The notes beneath the pieces are model-generated. The model searched no databases and had not been told where the DNA came from. It worked only from the letters and a program-made list of their open reading frames with translations. The translations under genes and the position numbers were made by a program. Positions 44,616 to 54,370 of a DNA stretch of 64,000 nucleotides are shown here, in pieces; positions within the stretch are counted from its first letter, which is position 1, and every line of letters begins with the position of its first letter. Source of the DNA: Ilumatobacter sp963746265 (GTDB taxonomy: Bacteria > Actinomycetota > Acidimicrobiia > Acidimicrobiales > Ilumatobacteraceae). The DNA lies in contig CAVVAM010000015.1 in NCBI GenBank assembly GCA_963746265.1, positions 124,001-188,000 of the forward strand. The letters run 5' to 3'.

Positions 44616-45608
44616 ATGAGCAGGTGCGACATCGAACCCGATGCCCGATCGGGCGCCGAGGTCACCCCCGACGACATCGAGCGGGCCGCGGAGGTCCTCG
44701 GACCACTGGTGCGTCACACCCCGACCATCGAGGTACCGGGCGGCGAGATCGGCGTCGATGCGACGCTGATGCTCAAACTGGAGTATCTCCAGTACACCGG
44801 GTCGTTCAAAGCTCGCGGCGCGGCGCACTTCGTCGCCACGCAACCCATCGCGCCGAGCGGCATCGTCGCCGCATCCGGCGGCAATCACGGTGCCGCGGTC
44901 GCTTGGGCCGCGCACCGGTTCGGCCACGAGGCCCACATCTTCGTGCCGACCACGGCGACACCCGCCAAGGTCGCCAAGCTCCGCCAGTTCGGAGCGATCG
45001 TGCACGAGGTCGGCGACGTCTACGGCGACGCACTCGCGGCCAGCCGCGAGTATCTCCAGACGAATGACGCGACCTCGATCCATGCGTACGACGACCCGGT
45101 CGTGATGGCGGGCGCGGGCACCAGCGCCCGCGAACTCGATCGGGATGCACCCGGCCTCGACGCCGTCCTGCTGGCCTGCGGCGGCGGTGGCCTGAGCGGC
45201 GGAAACGCCGCCTGGTACGGCAGCCACACCGAGACGGTCGCCGTCGAAACCCACGGCACTGCGAGTTACGCGACCGCCACGTCGCACGGAAAGCCCGTCG
45301 ACGTCGAGATCTCGGGCGTCGCGGCCGACGCCCTGGGCGCGACCCGCACCGGCGCGACTCCGTTTCGGGCGCTCCACGCCGTCGACGCCACCAGCGTGCT
45401 GGTCGGCGACGACGACGTGATCGCGGCACGTCTCCATCTGTGGAACTGGTTGCGGATCGTCGTCGAGCCTGCCGCTGCGACCCCGCTGGCGGCGTTGATG
45501 ACAGGAGCATGGACGCCACGATCGTCGGGCGACCGGATCGGCATCGTCCTCTGCGGCGCCAACACCAATCTCGATCTGACCCCGCAGCTGACCACGGCGA
45601 CCCCGTGA
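44616..45608 (+). CDS. Threonine/serine dehydratase-like PLP enzyme
   Basis: 330 residues of fold-type II PLP family. KLEYLQYTGSFKARGAAHFV holds the PLP lysine near residue 59, SGGNHGAAVAWAA (phosphate/substrate loop) near 88, and ACGGGGLSGGNAAW (tetraglycine PLP-phosphate loop) near 188. It is a short, catalytic-only form without an ACT domain, as in catabolic threonine or serine dehydratases and serine racemases. ATG 44616 is used; GTG 44598 in the same frame is possible. It is 13 bp upstream of the large oxidoreductase gene. Confidence 0.88.
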   Translation: MSRCDIEPDARSGAEVTPDDIERAAEVLGPLVRHTPTIEVPGGEIGVDATLMLKLEYLQYTGSFKARGAAHFVATQPIAPSGIVAASGGNHGAAVAWAAHRFGHEAHIFVPTTATPAKVAKLRQFGAIVHEVGDVYGDALAASREYLQTNDATSIHAYDDPVVMAGAGTSARELDRDAPGLDAVLLACGGGGLSGGNAAWYGSHTETVAVETHGTASYATATSHGKPVDVEISGVAADALGATRTGATPFRALHAVDATSVLVGDDDVIAARLHLWNWLRIVVEPAAATPLAALMTGAWTPRSSGDRIGIVLCGANTNLDLTPQLTTATP

Positions 45609-45621
45609 CCGGTACGGCGAG

Positions 45622-48600
45622 ATGAGGCAGACTGACCACGTGACCGACACAGCGAAGTCCCCCGAGACAGCCGACGTCGACGCCTACCAGCTCGCCGATC
45701 GCTACCGGGCAGAACACGGTCGGGTCTTCCTGTCGGGTGTCCAGGCGATCGCGCGGCTGCCGATCGATCAGATCCGGATCGACCGCCGCCACGGCCTGAA
45801 CACCGCAGCCTTCGTGAGCGGATACCAGGGATCACCGGTCGGGATGTTCGGCGAGGAGGTCGAGCGGGCGAACCGCACGCTGCCCGACCTGCCCGTCGTC
45901 AACCGGCCAGGCGTGAACGAGGAACTCGCCGCCACCGCCGTCATGGGGAGCCAACTCGCGGTGACACTCGCCGACTGCAGGTACGACGGCATCCTGGGCG
46001 TGTGGTATGGCAAGGGACCCGGCATCGACCGCGCCGGTGATGCGATCCGCCACGCCGTGTTCGCCGGCACGGCCCCGCGCGGCGGCGTCGTCGCCGTCGT
46101 CGGTGACGATCCGAGCGCCAAGTCGTCGACCCTGCCGTCATCGAGCGACGCCACGATGGTCGACCTCCACATGCCGCTGCTGTTCCCCGGCGACCCGCAG
46201 GAGGCGCTCGATCTGGCGCGGCATGCCGTGGCGCTGTCTCGCGCCTGCGGTATCTGGTCCGGCCTCAAGCTCGTCACGCCGGTCGCCGACGGCACCGGCA
46301 CCATCGACGTGCACCCCGACCGGGTGCAGCCCGTCATCCCGACGCTCGACGTCGACGGCCGACGCTTCGAGCCGCGCCCGAACGGCCTCCTCATCACGCC
46401 GCACACACTCGACATGGAACGCGAGTTCTCCGAGGTGCGAACCGAGCTCGCCCGCGAGTACGGCGCACTGAACCAACTCAACCGGGTCACCGTCCGCACC
46501 GGCGACGACTGGATCGGCATCGCTGCGTGCGGCCACACCTACCACGAGCTGCGCGAGGCGCTCCAGGTGCTCGGATTCGCGACCGACGACGATCTTCGAT
46601 CAGCCGGTATCCGCCTGTGGCAGCTCCAGATGCCGATCCCACTCGACCGCCACGACGTCCGCTCGTTCGCCGATGGTCTCAGCGAGGTCCTCGTGATCGA
46701 GGAGAAGAACCCGACCCTCGAGATGCTCGTGCGCGACGCGCTCTACGACGTCGCCGACCGACCCCGGGTGTGGGGCAAGCGCGACGAGGACCGGCTCGTG
46801 CTGGTGCCGTACGACTCGCTGCTCGATGCCGAGCGGATCCTGCCGGCGCTCCGCCACCACCTCGGCCGGCGACTCGGCGACCGGCTCGCCCCACCCCAGG
46901 TCAAGCCCGATCGGAACCTCATCCCGCTCTCGGTGAACCGTGCGCCGTTCTTCTGCTCGGGCTGCCCGCACAACACCAGCACCCGCGTCGAGCCGGGCAC
47001 GCTGGTCGGCGGCGGTATCGGCTGCCACGCGATGGTGGCGTTCATGGAACCCGAACGCACCGGCGAGATCGTCGGGTTGACCTGCATGGGCAACGAGGGC
47101 GCCCAGTGGATCGGCATGGCACCGTTCGTCGAGCGCAACCACCTCGTCCAGAACCTGGGCGACGGCACGTTCTTCCATTCCGGTTCCGTCGCGATCCGTG
47201 CTGCGATCGCCGCCGACGTCGACATCACCTACAAGCTGCTGCTCAACGGCACGGTGGCGATGACCGGTGGGCAGGATGCACAGGGTGCCGTCGATGTCGA
47301 CAAGATCGCCACGATGCTCCTCGCCGAAGGGGTGAAGCAGGTCATCATCACGAGTGACGACCCCGACCGGATCAAGGGTCTCGACGTGCCCGACGGCGTG
47401 AAGGTCTGGGATCGCTCCCGCCTCGACGAGGCCCAGAACCTGCTGGCCTCGGTGAAGGGCACGACGGTGCTCATCCACGACCAGGCGTGCGCGGCGGAGA
47501 AACGACGGGCCCGCAGCCGCGGCAATCTCGCCAAGCCGGGCTTCCGCGTCGTCATCAACGAACGGATCTGCGAGGGCTGCGGCGATTGCGGAGAGACGTC
47601 GAACTGCCTGTCCGTGCAGCCGATCGACACGCCGTACGGCCGCAAGACGGCGATCCACCAGACGAGCTGCAACTTCGACTTCTCATGCATGCAGGGCGAC
47701 TGCCCGGCGTTCGCCACGGTCACGGTCGACCCTGTTGCGACGGGGATGATTCGATCGACCCCGGCGACGCCCTCGCTCGTCGATCTGCCGGCGCCGGTGC
47801 CCGTGGTCGACCCCGACACGTTCACCGTACGACTGTCGGGGATCGGCGGGACCGGCGTCGTGACCGTCAGCCAGATCATCGGCACGGCGGCCATGCTCGA
47901 CGACCTGCACGTCCGGGGCCTCGATCAGACCGGGCTGTCGCAGAAGGCGGGGCCGGTCACGAGCGATGTGCGCATCACACGCGGTGCTCCCGCCGCATCC
48001 AACCATGCCAACGAAGCCGGGGTCGACTGTTTCCTCGTCTTCGACATGCTCGCCGGCGCGAGCGACAGCCATCGCGAGGGCGCCCGTGTCGGCAGGACCG
48101 TGGTCGTCGGCTCGGTCGACGTCGTGCCCACCGGGCAGATGGTCGCGAAGCCCGGATCCTCGAAGTATCCCGAACAGTCTGCGCTGCGCCAACGACTCGA
48201 CGATGTCTCTCGGGCCGACCTGAATCGGTACCTGGACGCAGCCGCGATCACGCGGGGCCTCTTCGGCGCCACGACCACGGCGAACATCTTGGTGATGGGC
48301 GCGGCGGTCCAGGCCGGAGCGCTCCCGATCGACCCGACGGCGATCGAGCGGGCGATCCAGCTCAACGGCGTGGCGGTCGATCAGAACGTCGCGGCGTTCC
48401 GGTTCGGCCGGCAGTGGGCGATCCAGCCGACGCTCGTCGAAGCGGCCGCCGGCGTCACAGCGCCACCGGTCGAGTCGCTCGATCAACTCGTGGGGCGGCT
48501 CAGCGAGGACCTCGTCGACTACCAGGACGGGGCCTACGCCCGACGTTTCTCCGATCGCGTCGAACGAGCCCGTCGAGCCGAGCAGGCGATCGCGGCCGGC

Positions 48601-49098
48601 TCGAGTGCGTTCACCGAGGCGGTGGCCCGCCACCTCCACAAACTGATGGCCTACAAGGACGAGTACGAGGTCGCCCGGCTCGCGCTGCTCGACGAGTCGC
48701 AGCGGCGGTATCGAGCAGTTGGGGGACCCGACACGAAGGTGACCTACCACCTGCACCCGCCGGCGCTCCGCTCGATGGGCGTGGGCCGCAAGATCCAGTT
48801 CGAACGCACCGCCACACCCTCGTTCACCGCACTGCGGGCGATGAGGAAGGTGCGGGGAACGCTCGCCGACCCGTTCCGGTGGGCCGAGGTCCGCAAGGTC
48901 GAACGAGCGATGATCCCCGAGTTCGAGTCGGCCGTCGACATGCTGATCGCGCACCTCTCGGCCGCCAATCTCGACGAGGCGACGGCGATCGCATCGCTCC
49001 CGGACCAGGTTCGCGGCTACGAGGACCTGAAACTCCATCGCGCCGCCACCTATCGCACCCAGCTCGCACAGCGGCTCGCACGTTTCACTTCGCGCTGA
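45622..49098 (+). CDS. Single-chain indolepyruvate:ferredoxin oxidoreductase
   Basis: A 1158-residue 2-oxoacid:ferredoxin oxidoreductase in one polypeptide. Order: pyrimidine-binding IorA-like part (FVSGYQGSPVGMFGEEVERAN, GVNEELAATAVMGSQ), a TPP-binding region (FFCSGCPHNTSTRV, GGGIGCHAMVAFMEP, GNEGAQWIGMAPF, NLGDGTFFHSG), a [4Fe-4S] site (CEGCGDCGETSNC with CNFDFSCMQGDCP), and the gamma-type domain (RLSGIGGTGVVTVSQIIGTAAMLD, DQTGLSQKAGPVTSDVRI). It oxidatively decarboxylates aryl-pyruvates or related 2-oxoacids to acyl-CoA, reducing ferredoxin. ATG 45622 or GTG 45640. The upstream dehydratase, 13 bp away, may feed 2-oxoacids to it. Confidence 0.9.
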   Translation: MRQTDHVTDTAKSPETADVDAYQLADRYRAEHGRVFLSGVQAIARLPIDQIRIDRRHGLNTAAFVSGYQGSPVGMFGEEVERANRTLPDLPVVNRPGVNEELAATAVMGSQLAVTLADCRYDGILGVWYGKGPGIDRAGDAIRHAVFAGTAPRGGVVAVVGDDPSAKSSTLPSSSDATMVDLHMPLLFPGDPQEALDLARHAVALSRACGIWSGLKLVTPVADGTGTIDVHPDRVQPVIPTLDVDGRRFEPRPNGLLITPHTLDMEREFSEVRTELAREYGALNQLNRVTVRTGDDWIGIAACGHTYHELREALQVLGFATDDDLRSAGIRLWQLQMPIPLDRHDVRSFADGLSEVLVIEEKNPTLEMLVRDALYDVADRPRVWGKRDEDRLVLVPYDSLLDAERILPALRHHLGRRLGDRLAPPQVKPDRNLIPLSVNRAPFFCSGCPHNTSTRVEPGTLVGGGIGCHAMVAFMEPERTGEIVGLTCMGNEGAQWIGMAPFVERNHLVQNLGDGTFFHSGSVAIRAAIAADVDITYKLLLNGTVAMTGGQDAQGAVDVDKIATMLLAEGVKQVIITSDDPDRIKGLDVPDGVKVWDRSRLDEAQNLLASVKGTTVLIHDQACAAEKRRARSRGNLAKPGFRVVINERICEGCGDCGETSNCLSVQPIDTPYGRKTAIHQTSCNFDFSCMQGDCPAFATVTVDPVATGMIRSTPATPSLVDLPAPVPVVDPDTFTVRLSGIGGTGVVTVSQIIGTAAMLDDLHVRGLDQTGLSQKAGPVTSDVRITRGAPAASNHANEAGVDCFLVFDMLAGASDSHREGARVGRTVVVGSVDVVPTGQMVAKPGSSKYPEQSALRQRLDDVSRADLNRYLDAAAITRGLFGATTTANILVMGAAVQAGALPIDPTAIERAIQLNGVAVDQNVAAFRFGRQWAIQPTLVEAAAGVTAPPVESLDQLVGRLSEDLVDYQDGAYARRFSDRVERARRAEQAIAAGSSAFTEAVARHLHKLMAYKDEYEVARLALLDESQRRYRAVGGPDTKVTYHLHPPALRSMGVGRKIQFERTATPSFTALRAMRKVRGTLADPFRWAEVRKVERAMIPEFESAVDMLIAHLSAANLDEATAIASLPDQVRGYEDLKLHRAATYRTQLAQRLARFTSR

Positions 49099-49119
49099 CG
49101 GACGCCAGACTGGCCGCCC

Positions 49120-50217
49120 ATGTCGATCTGGACCGTCGTCTTCTTCGTTGTGGGCATCGCCGCCTTGGTCATCGGCGCCGAGGCGTTGGTTCGCGGCGCC
49201 GCCCGGCTGGCTGCTCGGACCGGACTGACCCCGGTGGTGATCGGCCTGACGGTCGTCGCGTTCGGCACGAGTGCCCCCGAACTCGCGGTGAGCGCCGGGG
49301 CATCCTGGCGGGGCGAGACCGACCTGGCGATCGGCAACGTCGTCGGTTCGAACATCGCCAACGTTCTGCTCGTGCTCGGGATCGCGGCCATCGTCGGCGG
49401 CGGGTTGGTCGTTGCACAGCGCATCGTCCGCATCGACGTGCCGATCATGCTGGCGCTGTCGGTGTTGGTGCTCGTGCTCGGACTCGACAACTCGCTCGGG
49501 CGTTGGGAGGGCGTGCTGTTCGTGGCGCTGCTGGTGGGATACGTCGCCTGGACGGTCGTCAGCTCGAAGCGCTCGACACAGCCGTTGGTCGCCACCGAGT
49601 ACGACGAGGCGCTGACCGCGGAGAAGCTCCGGCAGAGCTCGGCGCTCGCAGACATCGGCTTCGTCCTCCTCGGCTTGGTGTTGCTCGTGGCCGGCTCGCA
49701 GTCGCTCGTCGAGGCAGCGACCGACATCGCCCGCGCACTCGACGTCAGCGAACTGGTCATCGGCCTGACCGTGGTGGCAGTGGGGACATCGCTGCCGGAG
49801 GTCGCCACGTCGGTGCTCGCCGCTGCTCGTGGCCAACGCGATCTCGCTGTCGGCAACGCGATCGGCTCGAACTTGTTCAACATCCTCGCCGTGCTGGGGC
49901 TGACTGCTGCACTGTCACCGAACGCGCTCGAGGTGCCGGACGGCGCGCTCTCGCTCGACATTCCGGTGATGATCGCCGTGGCGATCGCCTGCCTGCCCAT
50001 GTTCGCCAACGGCTACGCGTTGCTCCGCTGGGAGGGCGCGATGTTCCTCGGGTTCTATGCGGCCTACCTCACGTGGTTGGTGATCGAGGCCGCCGACCAC
50101 CCGATCAAGGACGAGTATGCGATCGCCGTCGTCGGGTTCGTCCTGCCGTTGAGCGTCGTCACGCTCGTCGTGATCGCCGTACGCGGTCGACGAGATTCCG
50201 CGTCACTCGCGGGCTGA
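49120..50217 (+). CDS. Na+/Ca2+ exchanger-family membrane protein
   Basis: A 365-residue YrbG-like CaCA-family antiporter with about ten helices. Both alpha repeats are clear: VVIGLTVVAFGTSAPELAVSAGA with AIGNVVGSNIANVLLVLG in the first half, and LVIGLTVVAVGTSLPEVATSVLAAA with AVGNAIGSNLFNILAVLG in the second. The conserved acidic residues of GTSxPE bind the cation. It exchanges sodium or protons for calcium. It lies 21 bp after the large oxidoreductase gene and overlaps the end of the convergent ppgK by 15 bp. Confidence 0.92.
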   Translation: MSIWTVVFFVVGIAALVIGAEALVRGAARLAARTGLTPVVIGLTVVAFGTSAPELAVSAGASWRGETDLAIGNVVGSNIANVLLVLGIAAIVGGGLVVAQRIVRIDVPIMLALSVLVLVLGLDNSLGRWEGVLFVALLVGYVAWTVVSSKRSTQPLVATEYDEALTAEKLRQSSALADIGFVLLGLVLLVAGSQSLVEAATDIARALDVSELVIGLTVVAVGTSLPEVATSVLAAARGQRDLAVGNAIGSNLFNILAVLGLTAALSPNALEVPDGALSLDIPVMIAVAIACLPMFANGYALLRWEGAMFLGFYAAYLTWLVIEAADHPIKDEYAIAVVGFVLPLSVVTLVVIAVRGRRDSASLAG

Positions 50218-50973
50218 CGACGGCGAACGGGCTGGTGGAGCGAGGAGCGCAGCGCCCGCGATCCCGGCGTTGTTGGCCATCTCGGCGATCGCGATCTCGC
50301 AGCCAGGGTTCAGACGGTGCACCCACTTGTCGGGCTTCTTGCTCGCCCCGCCTCCGATGATGATGAGCTCGGGCGAGAACAGCATCACGACGTGCTGCAG
50401 GTAGCGGTCCACGCGATCGCCCCACTCCTCCCAGGACAGCCCGTCCCGATCACGGGCACTCGCCGCCGCACGCTTCTCCACGTCGGGCCCGTCGAGTTCG
50501 AGATGGCCGAGTTCGGTGTTCGGCACGAGCACGCCGTCGACGAACAGCCCGGACCCGATGCCGGTGCCGAACGTGAGGCAGATCACCACGCCGCTCCGAC
50601 CCCTCCCGCTCCCCCACGTCATCTCGGCCACGCCGGCGGCGTCGGCGTCGTTGACGACGGCGACGGGTCGGCCGACGGCTTCTGCGAAGAGTTCGTCGGC
50701 GTTCACCCCGAGCCACGACGCGTCGATGTTGGCGGCGCTCCGGACGACACCCTTGGTCACGACCGACGGCATGCACACGCCGACCGGTCCGTCCCACTCG
50801 TGATGTGCGACCAGCTTCGTGACGACGTCGGACAGCGCCCCGGGCGTGGCCGGCTGCGGTGTGTCGATGCGGTATCGATCGGCTGCCAGTGTCCCGTCGG
50901 AGAGGTCGACGGGCGCTGCTTTCATGCCGCTCCCACCGATGTCGATACCGAAGCTGCGAGTTCGTGTCGTCAC
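50203..50973 (-). CDS. ppgK: Polyphosphate glucokinase (ROK family)
   Basis: Phosphorylates glucose with polyphosphate or ATP. 256 residues from GTG 50973. The ROK signature FGIDIGGSGMKAAPVDLSDG opens the protein, followed by VCMPSVVTKGVVRSAANIDASW, VVNDADAAGVAEM, LTFGTGIGSGLFVDGVLVPNTELGHLELDG (catalytic Asp and Glu) and the C-terminal FSPELIIIGGGASKKPDKW, all typical of actinobacterial PpgK. Upstream extension of the frame is not family-like. It feeds glucose 6-phosphate to pgi/pgl and otsA products in the same genome. Confidence 0.92.
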   Translation of the reverse strand: MTTRTRSFGIDIGGSGMKAAPVDLSDGTLAADRYRIDTPQPATPGALSDVVTKLVAHHEWDGPVGVCMPSVVTKGVVRSAANIDASWLGVNADELFAEAVGRPVAVVNDADAAGVAEMTWGSGRGRSGVVICLTFGTGIGSGLFVDGVLVPNTELGHLELDGPDVEKRAAASARDRDGLSWEEWGDRVDRYLQHVVMLFSPELIIIGGGASKKPDKWVHRLNPGCEIAIAEMANNAGIAGAALLAPPARSPSSARE

Positions 50974-51028
50974 GGCACGCCACCGTACCGATCGGACGGA
51001 CCCGCGACCAGCACGCCGAGCTACCGGA

Positions 51029-52252
51029 TCAGGCGCGGGCTCGGGTCTTCCGAAGCACGGGATCGGCAGCAGCGAGGGTGCGATCGGCGGCGCGCATCGT
51101 CCAGCCGGCAGCACCGGGTGTCTGCGAGTCGACCAGGTTGCCCATCACCTGCAGGGTGATGTCGGCGACCTGCTGCGTGCCGACGGCGAATCGGAGCCCG
51201 GTCCGCATCAGCCAGGGGTGGCCGATGAGGAACGCGAACCTGCGACCCGTCCGGAGAAACCCGTCGAAACGTTCGCCGATCAATTCGTCGTACCGCTCGG
51301 GAGCGGTCGCTGGATCCTCGAGGAAGAGGTCGGCGGCGAGCATGCCCGACTCGAGCCCGTAGTCGATGCCCTCGCCGTTCATCGGGTTGACGAGTCCGGC
51401 GGCATCACCGATGGCGACCCAGCCGGGGCCGTGGCGCTTGACCGCGCTCATCGGGAGACGCCATGCCCGGGGCCGTTCGAGGTTCGGGCCGATCTCCCAC
51501 GAGTCGGCGACGAGGCCCCGATAGCTGTCGAGCAGATGATTGAGGTTGAGCCCTTTGAACCCCTTCATCGTCGAGAGCGCACCGACGCCGATGTTGACGG
51601 TGCCGTCACCGCACGGGAACATCCACCCGTAGCCGGGCACCCACGTGCCGCGAGGATTACGGATCGTCAGACACGCCTCGAGGTGCTCATCGTCGTGTCG
51701 CGGGCTCTCCACGTACGCTCGGATCGCCAACCCGAAGGGCTCGGCGACGTCGCGCTCGGCGCCGAGCGCCCGTGCGACCGATCCCGGTGCGCCGGTCGCT
51801 GCGACGACGAGGTCGGCCTCGATCGTGCCGTGCGGCGTGGCGATGCCCGTGGCGCGCCCCGAGCGATCGTCGAGGATCGGCTCACCCGACACCTCGAAGC
51901 GCACGTCGGCTCCGGCGTCGACCGCGGCATCGATCAGCGCGGCGTCGAGTCGACGACGTGGCCAGACGGCTCCGTGATTCGGGAAGCGCCCGGTGTCGGG
52001 CCAGGGCAGCTCACGGACCTGCTTGCCGGCGATCATGCGCAGTCCGGCGATGCGGTGGGCATCGTCGAGGGAGATGTCGAGTTCCTGGAGCGCTGCGACC
52101 GCCCGGGGCGTGAGCCCGTCACCGCAGACCTTGTCGCGACCGTGGGCTCCTTTCTCGACGACCACGACCCGAGCCCCGGCCCTGGCGGCCCGGATGGCGG
52201 TGGCGGCTCCGGCGGGACCACCACCGATCACTGCGATGTCGAAACGTTCCAC
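51029..52252 (-). CDS. Geranylgeranyl reductase-family flavoprotein
   Basis: A 407-residue FAD-dependent oxidoreductase. The Rossmann motif DIAVIGGGPAGAATAIRAARAGARVVVVEKG begins at residue 5; RDKVCGDGLTPRAVAAL is the family's CxGxxxPRxxxxL-like segment; VAIGDAAGLVNPMNGEGIDYGLESG near residue 280 is the FAD pyrophosphate-binding GD motif. Such enzymes saturate double bonds of isoprenoid chains, for example of menaquinone. GTG start at 52252. It is downstream of the chorismate mutase gene on the same strand, which fits a link to aromatic/quinone metabolism, though this is only context. Confidence 0.88.
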   Translation of the reverse strand: MERFDIAVIGGGPAGAATAIRAARAGARVVVVEKGAHGRDKVCGDGLTPRAVAALQELDISLDDAHRIAGLRMIAGKQVRELPWPDTGRFPNHGAVWPRRRLDAALIDAAVDAGADVRFEVSGEPILDDRSGRATGIATPHGTIEADLVVAATGAPGSVARALGAERDVAEPFGLAIRAYVESPRHDDEHLEACLTIRNPRGTWVPGYGWMFPCGDGTVNIGVGALSTMKGFKGLNLNHLLDSYRGLVADSWEIGPNLERPRAWRLPMSAVKRHGPGWVAIGDAAGLVNPMNGEGIDYGLESGMLAADLFLEDPATAPERYDELIGERFDGFLRTGRRFAFLIGHPWLMRTGLRFAVGTQQVADITLQVMGNLVDSQTPGAAGWTMRAADRTLAAADPVLRKTRARA

Positions 52253-52290
52253 ATCCTCGATTCAATCGGGAGAATCAGTCGGCCGGTGCA

Positions 52291-52575
52291 TCACCCCTGT
52301 TCGGCGATCCGTTGATGATGGTGGATCACCTCGGCCACGATGAAGCGCAGGAACTGCTCGGAGAACACCGGGTCGAGGCCCGACTCCTCGGCCAATGCTC
52401 GCAAGCGGGCGACCTGCTGGGCCTCGCGGTCGAGATCGGCGGCGGGCAGGCCGACCGTCGCCTTGTACCGGCCGACCTCCTGGGTGATCTTGAACCGCTC
52501 GGCGAGTAGGTGCACGAGCGCGGCATCGATGTTGTCGATGCTCGATCGATACTTCGCCAACTGCTCATCGGTCAT
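52291..52575 (-). CDS. Chorismate mutase
   Basis: A 94-residue all-helical AroQ-type chorismate mutase converting chorismate to prephenate on the phenylalanine/tyrosine route. Key residues sit in LAKYRSSIDNIDAALVHLLAERFKITQEVGRYKATVGLP (Arg, Lys and Glu of the active site) with RLRALAEESGLDPVFSEQFLRFIVAEVIHHHQRI as the C-terminal helix. There is no signal peptide and no fused domain. Start ATG 52575, divergent from the hydroxyacid dehydrogenase 57 bp away. Confidence 0.9.
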   Translation of the reverse strand: MTDEQLAKYRSSIDNIDAALVHLLAERFKITQEVGRYKATVGLPAADLDREAQQVARLRALAEESGLDPVFSEQFLRFIVAEVIHHHQRIAEQG

Positions 52576-52632
52576 GGTCTTCGAGACGCTACCGGATCAC
52601 CGGTGAGCGGCGCGGAGCGCTACGTTCGCCGC

Positions 52633-53562
52633 ATGTCCTCGCTGCCGGTCCTGTTCGTCGACCATCCGTTTCCCGAGCCGTACCGAGATCTGGTCGACGA
52701 CCGGGCGACGATCGTCGGATCGGGCACCGATGACGGCCTCGACCTCGCCGACGCCGTCATCGCCGGTGCGGTGCGCCAGTGGGACGCCGCCGAGTTTGCG
52801 CACGCCCCGAACCTGACCGTGATCTCGCGCGTCGGAGTCGGCTACGACAACGTCGACGTGGCCGACGCCCACGCCGCTGGGGTGATCGTCTGCAACGCAC
52901 CCCTCGCGCCGATGGTCTCGACGGCGGAGCACACGATGGCGCTCATCCTCGCCGTGACGAAACACCTCCCACACCAGATGGCGAGATCGTCCGCCGGGCT
53001 CAAGGGCGAGCCGCTGGGGCGGGCCCTCGAGCTCGACGGTCGAGTGCTGGGCCTCGTCGGTATCGGCCGGATCGCGAGCCGCGTGGCGGTTGCGGCCCAG
53101 GCGCTCGGCATGCGGGTGATCGCGACCGATCCGGGCGTCGCCGACTCGCCCGTGGATGGCGTCGACCTGGTCGGCCTGCACGAACTGCTGGCGATGTCCG
53201 ACGTCGTCTCACTCCACGCGCCCGCCCTACCCTCGACGATCGGCATGATCGATGCCGATGCACTCGACCGCATGCAGCCCGGGTCGTACCTCGTGAACTG
53301 CGCACGCGGCCCGCTCGTCGACCACGATGCTCTGCTCGCGGCGCTCGACGCCGGTCACCTGCAGGGTGCCGGCCTCGACGTGACCGACCCCGAGCCGCTG
53401 CCCCACGGCCATCCGCTGCTCGACCGACATGACGTGATCGTGACGCCGCACATCGCGTCGGCAACGGTGGCCGGCCGTCGCCGGCTCTACGAGCACGCGA
53501 TCGACAACGCGCTGGCTGTACTGGCCGGACGCCCGGCATCCATCGTCGAACCGCGGACCTGA
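52633..53562 (+). CDS. D-isomer-specific 2-hydroxyacid dehydrogenase
   Basis: 309 residues of the PGDH/phosphonate-dehydrogenase-like family. Catalytic and cofactor motifs: ISRVGVGYDNVDVADAHAAGVIVCNAP, the NAD-binding GLVGIGRIASRVAVAAQALGMRVIATDPG near residue 142, SLHAPALPSTIGMI, LVNCARGPLVDHDALLAAL (catalytic Arg) and the acid-His pair in DPEPLP and VTPHIASAT near residue 280. The substrate is a 2-hydroxy or 2-oxo acid of unknown identity. Start ATG 52633; 12 bp before the aldolase gene, so the two probably work together. Confidence 0.9.
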   Translation: MSSLPVLFVDHPFPEPYRDLVDDRATIVGSGTDDGLDLADAVIAGAVRQWDAAEFAHAPNLTVISRVGVGYDNVDVADAHAAGVIVCNAPLAPMVSTAEHTMALILAVTKHLPHQMARSSAGLKGEPLGRALELDGRVLGLVGIGRIASRVAVAAQALGMRVIATDPGVADSPVDGVDLVGLHELLAMSDVVSLHAPALPSTIGMIDADALDRMQPGSYLVNCARGPLVDHDALLAALDAGHLQGAGLDVTDPEPLPHGHPLLDRHDVIVTPHIASATVAGRRRLYEHAIDNALAVLAGRPASIVEPRT

Positions 53563-53574
53563 CAGACTCGCATC

Positions 53575-54351
53575 ATGACGCTGCGCGAGAAATGGTCGGC
53601 CGGGAACGAGACGCTGGGCTTCTGGCTCACCATCCCCGGATTCGTCGGCGCCGAGATCGCGGCTCGGCAGCCCGTCGACTACGTGTGCATCGACACGCAA
53701 CACGGCGTGATCGACTACCTCACCTCGGCCGCGATGATCCAGGCGATCGAGCTGGCCGGTGGGACGCCGATCGTTCGGGTGCCGTGGAACGAGCCGGGCA
53801 TCATCGGCAAGACCCTCGACGCCGGTGCGCACGGTGTGATCGTGCCGATGGTGAACACTCGCGAGCAGGCCGAAGCGGTGGTCGCGGCTTGCCGGTACGT
53901 GCCGAACGGCTCACGTAGCTGGGGGCCGGTCATGGCCGGCCAGCGCCACCCCGAGCAGCGGGCCTGGGCCGACGCCACGATCGCGGTGATCCCCATGATC
54001 GAGACCCGGGAGGCGATCTCGAACCTCGACGAGATCCTCGACGTGCCGGGTGTCGACGCGATCTACGTCGGGCCCGCCGATCTGTCGATCAGTCTCGGTC
54101 TCGAACCGTTCGGAAATGCCGACGAGTCACCGCTCGACGAGGCGCTCGCGACGATCGTCGATGCGTGCCGTCGACATGGAGTCACCCCCGGCATCCACTG
54201 CACCGGAGCCCTCACGCAACGTCGACGCGATCAAGGATTCCGCATGATCACCGTCACGAGTGATGCGTTGGCGCTGCGCGCCGGCTACTCGAGTGAGCTC
54301 GCAGCCACCCGTGGGGCGGTCGACGCCGGTGCGGCGGGCGATCTCTACTGA
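53575..54351 (+). CDS. HpcH/HpaI-family aldolase
   Basis: A 258-residue class II pyruvate aldolase. Markers are GFWLTIPGFVGAEIAARQPVDYVCIDTQHGVIDY, IVRVPWNEPGIIGKTLDAGAHGVIVPMVNTREQA (Arg and Lys/Glu residues of the metal and substrate site), IPMIETREAISNLDEIL (metal-binding Glu) and VDAIYVGPADLSISLG (metal-binding Asp). It cleaves 4-hydroxy-2-oxoacids into pyruvate and an aldehyde. With the adjacent hydroxyacid dehydrogenase it may form a small catabolic unit. Confidence 0.9.
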   Translation: MTLREKWSAGNETLGFWLTIPGFVGAEIAARQPVDYVCIDTQHGVIDYLTSAAMIQAIELAGGTPIVRVPWNEPGIIGKTLDAGAHGVIVPMVNTREQAEAVVAACRYVPNGSRSWGPVMAGQRHPEQRAWADATIAVIPMIETREAISNLDEILDVPGVDAIYVGPADLSISLGLEPFGNADESPLDEALATIVDACRRHGVTPGIHCTGALTQRRRDQGFRMITVTSDALALRAGYSSELAATRGAVDAGAAGDLY

Positions 54352-54370
54352 ACGACCGTCGACATGATCG

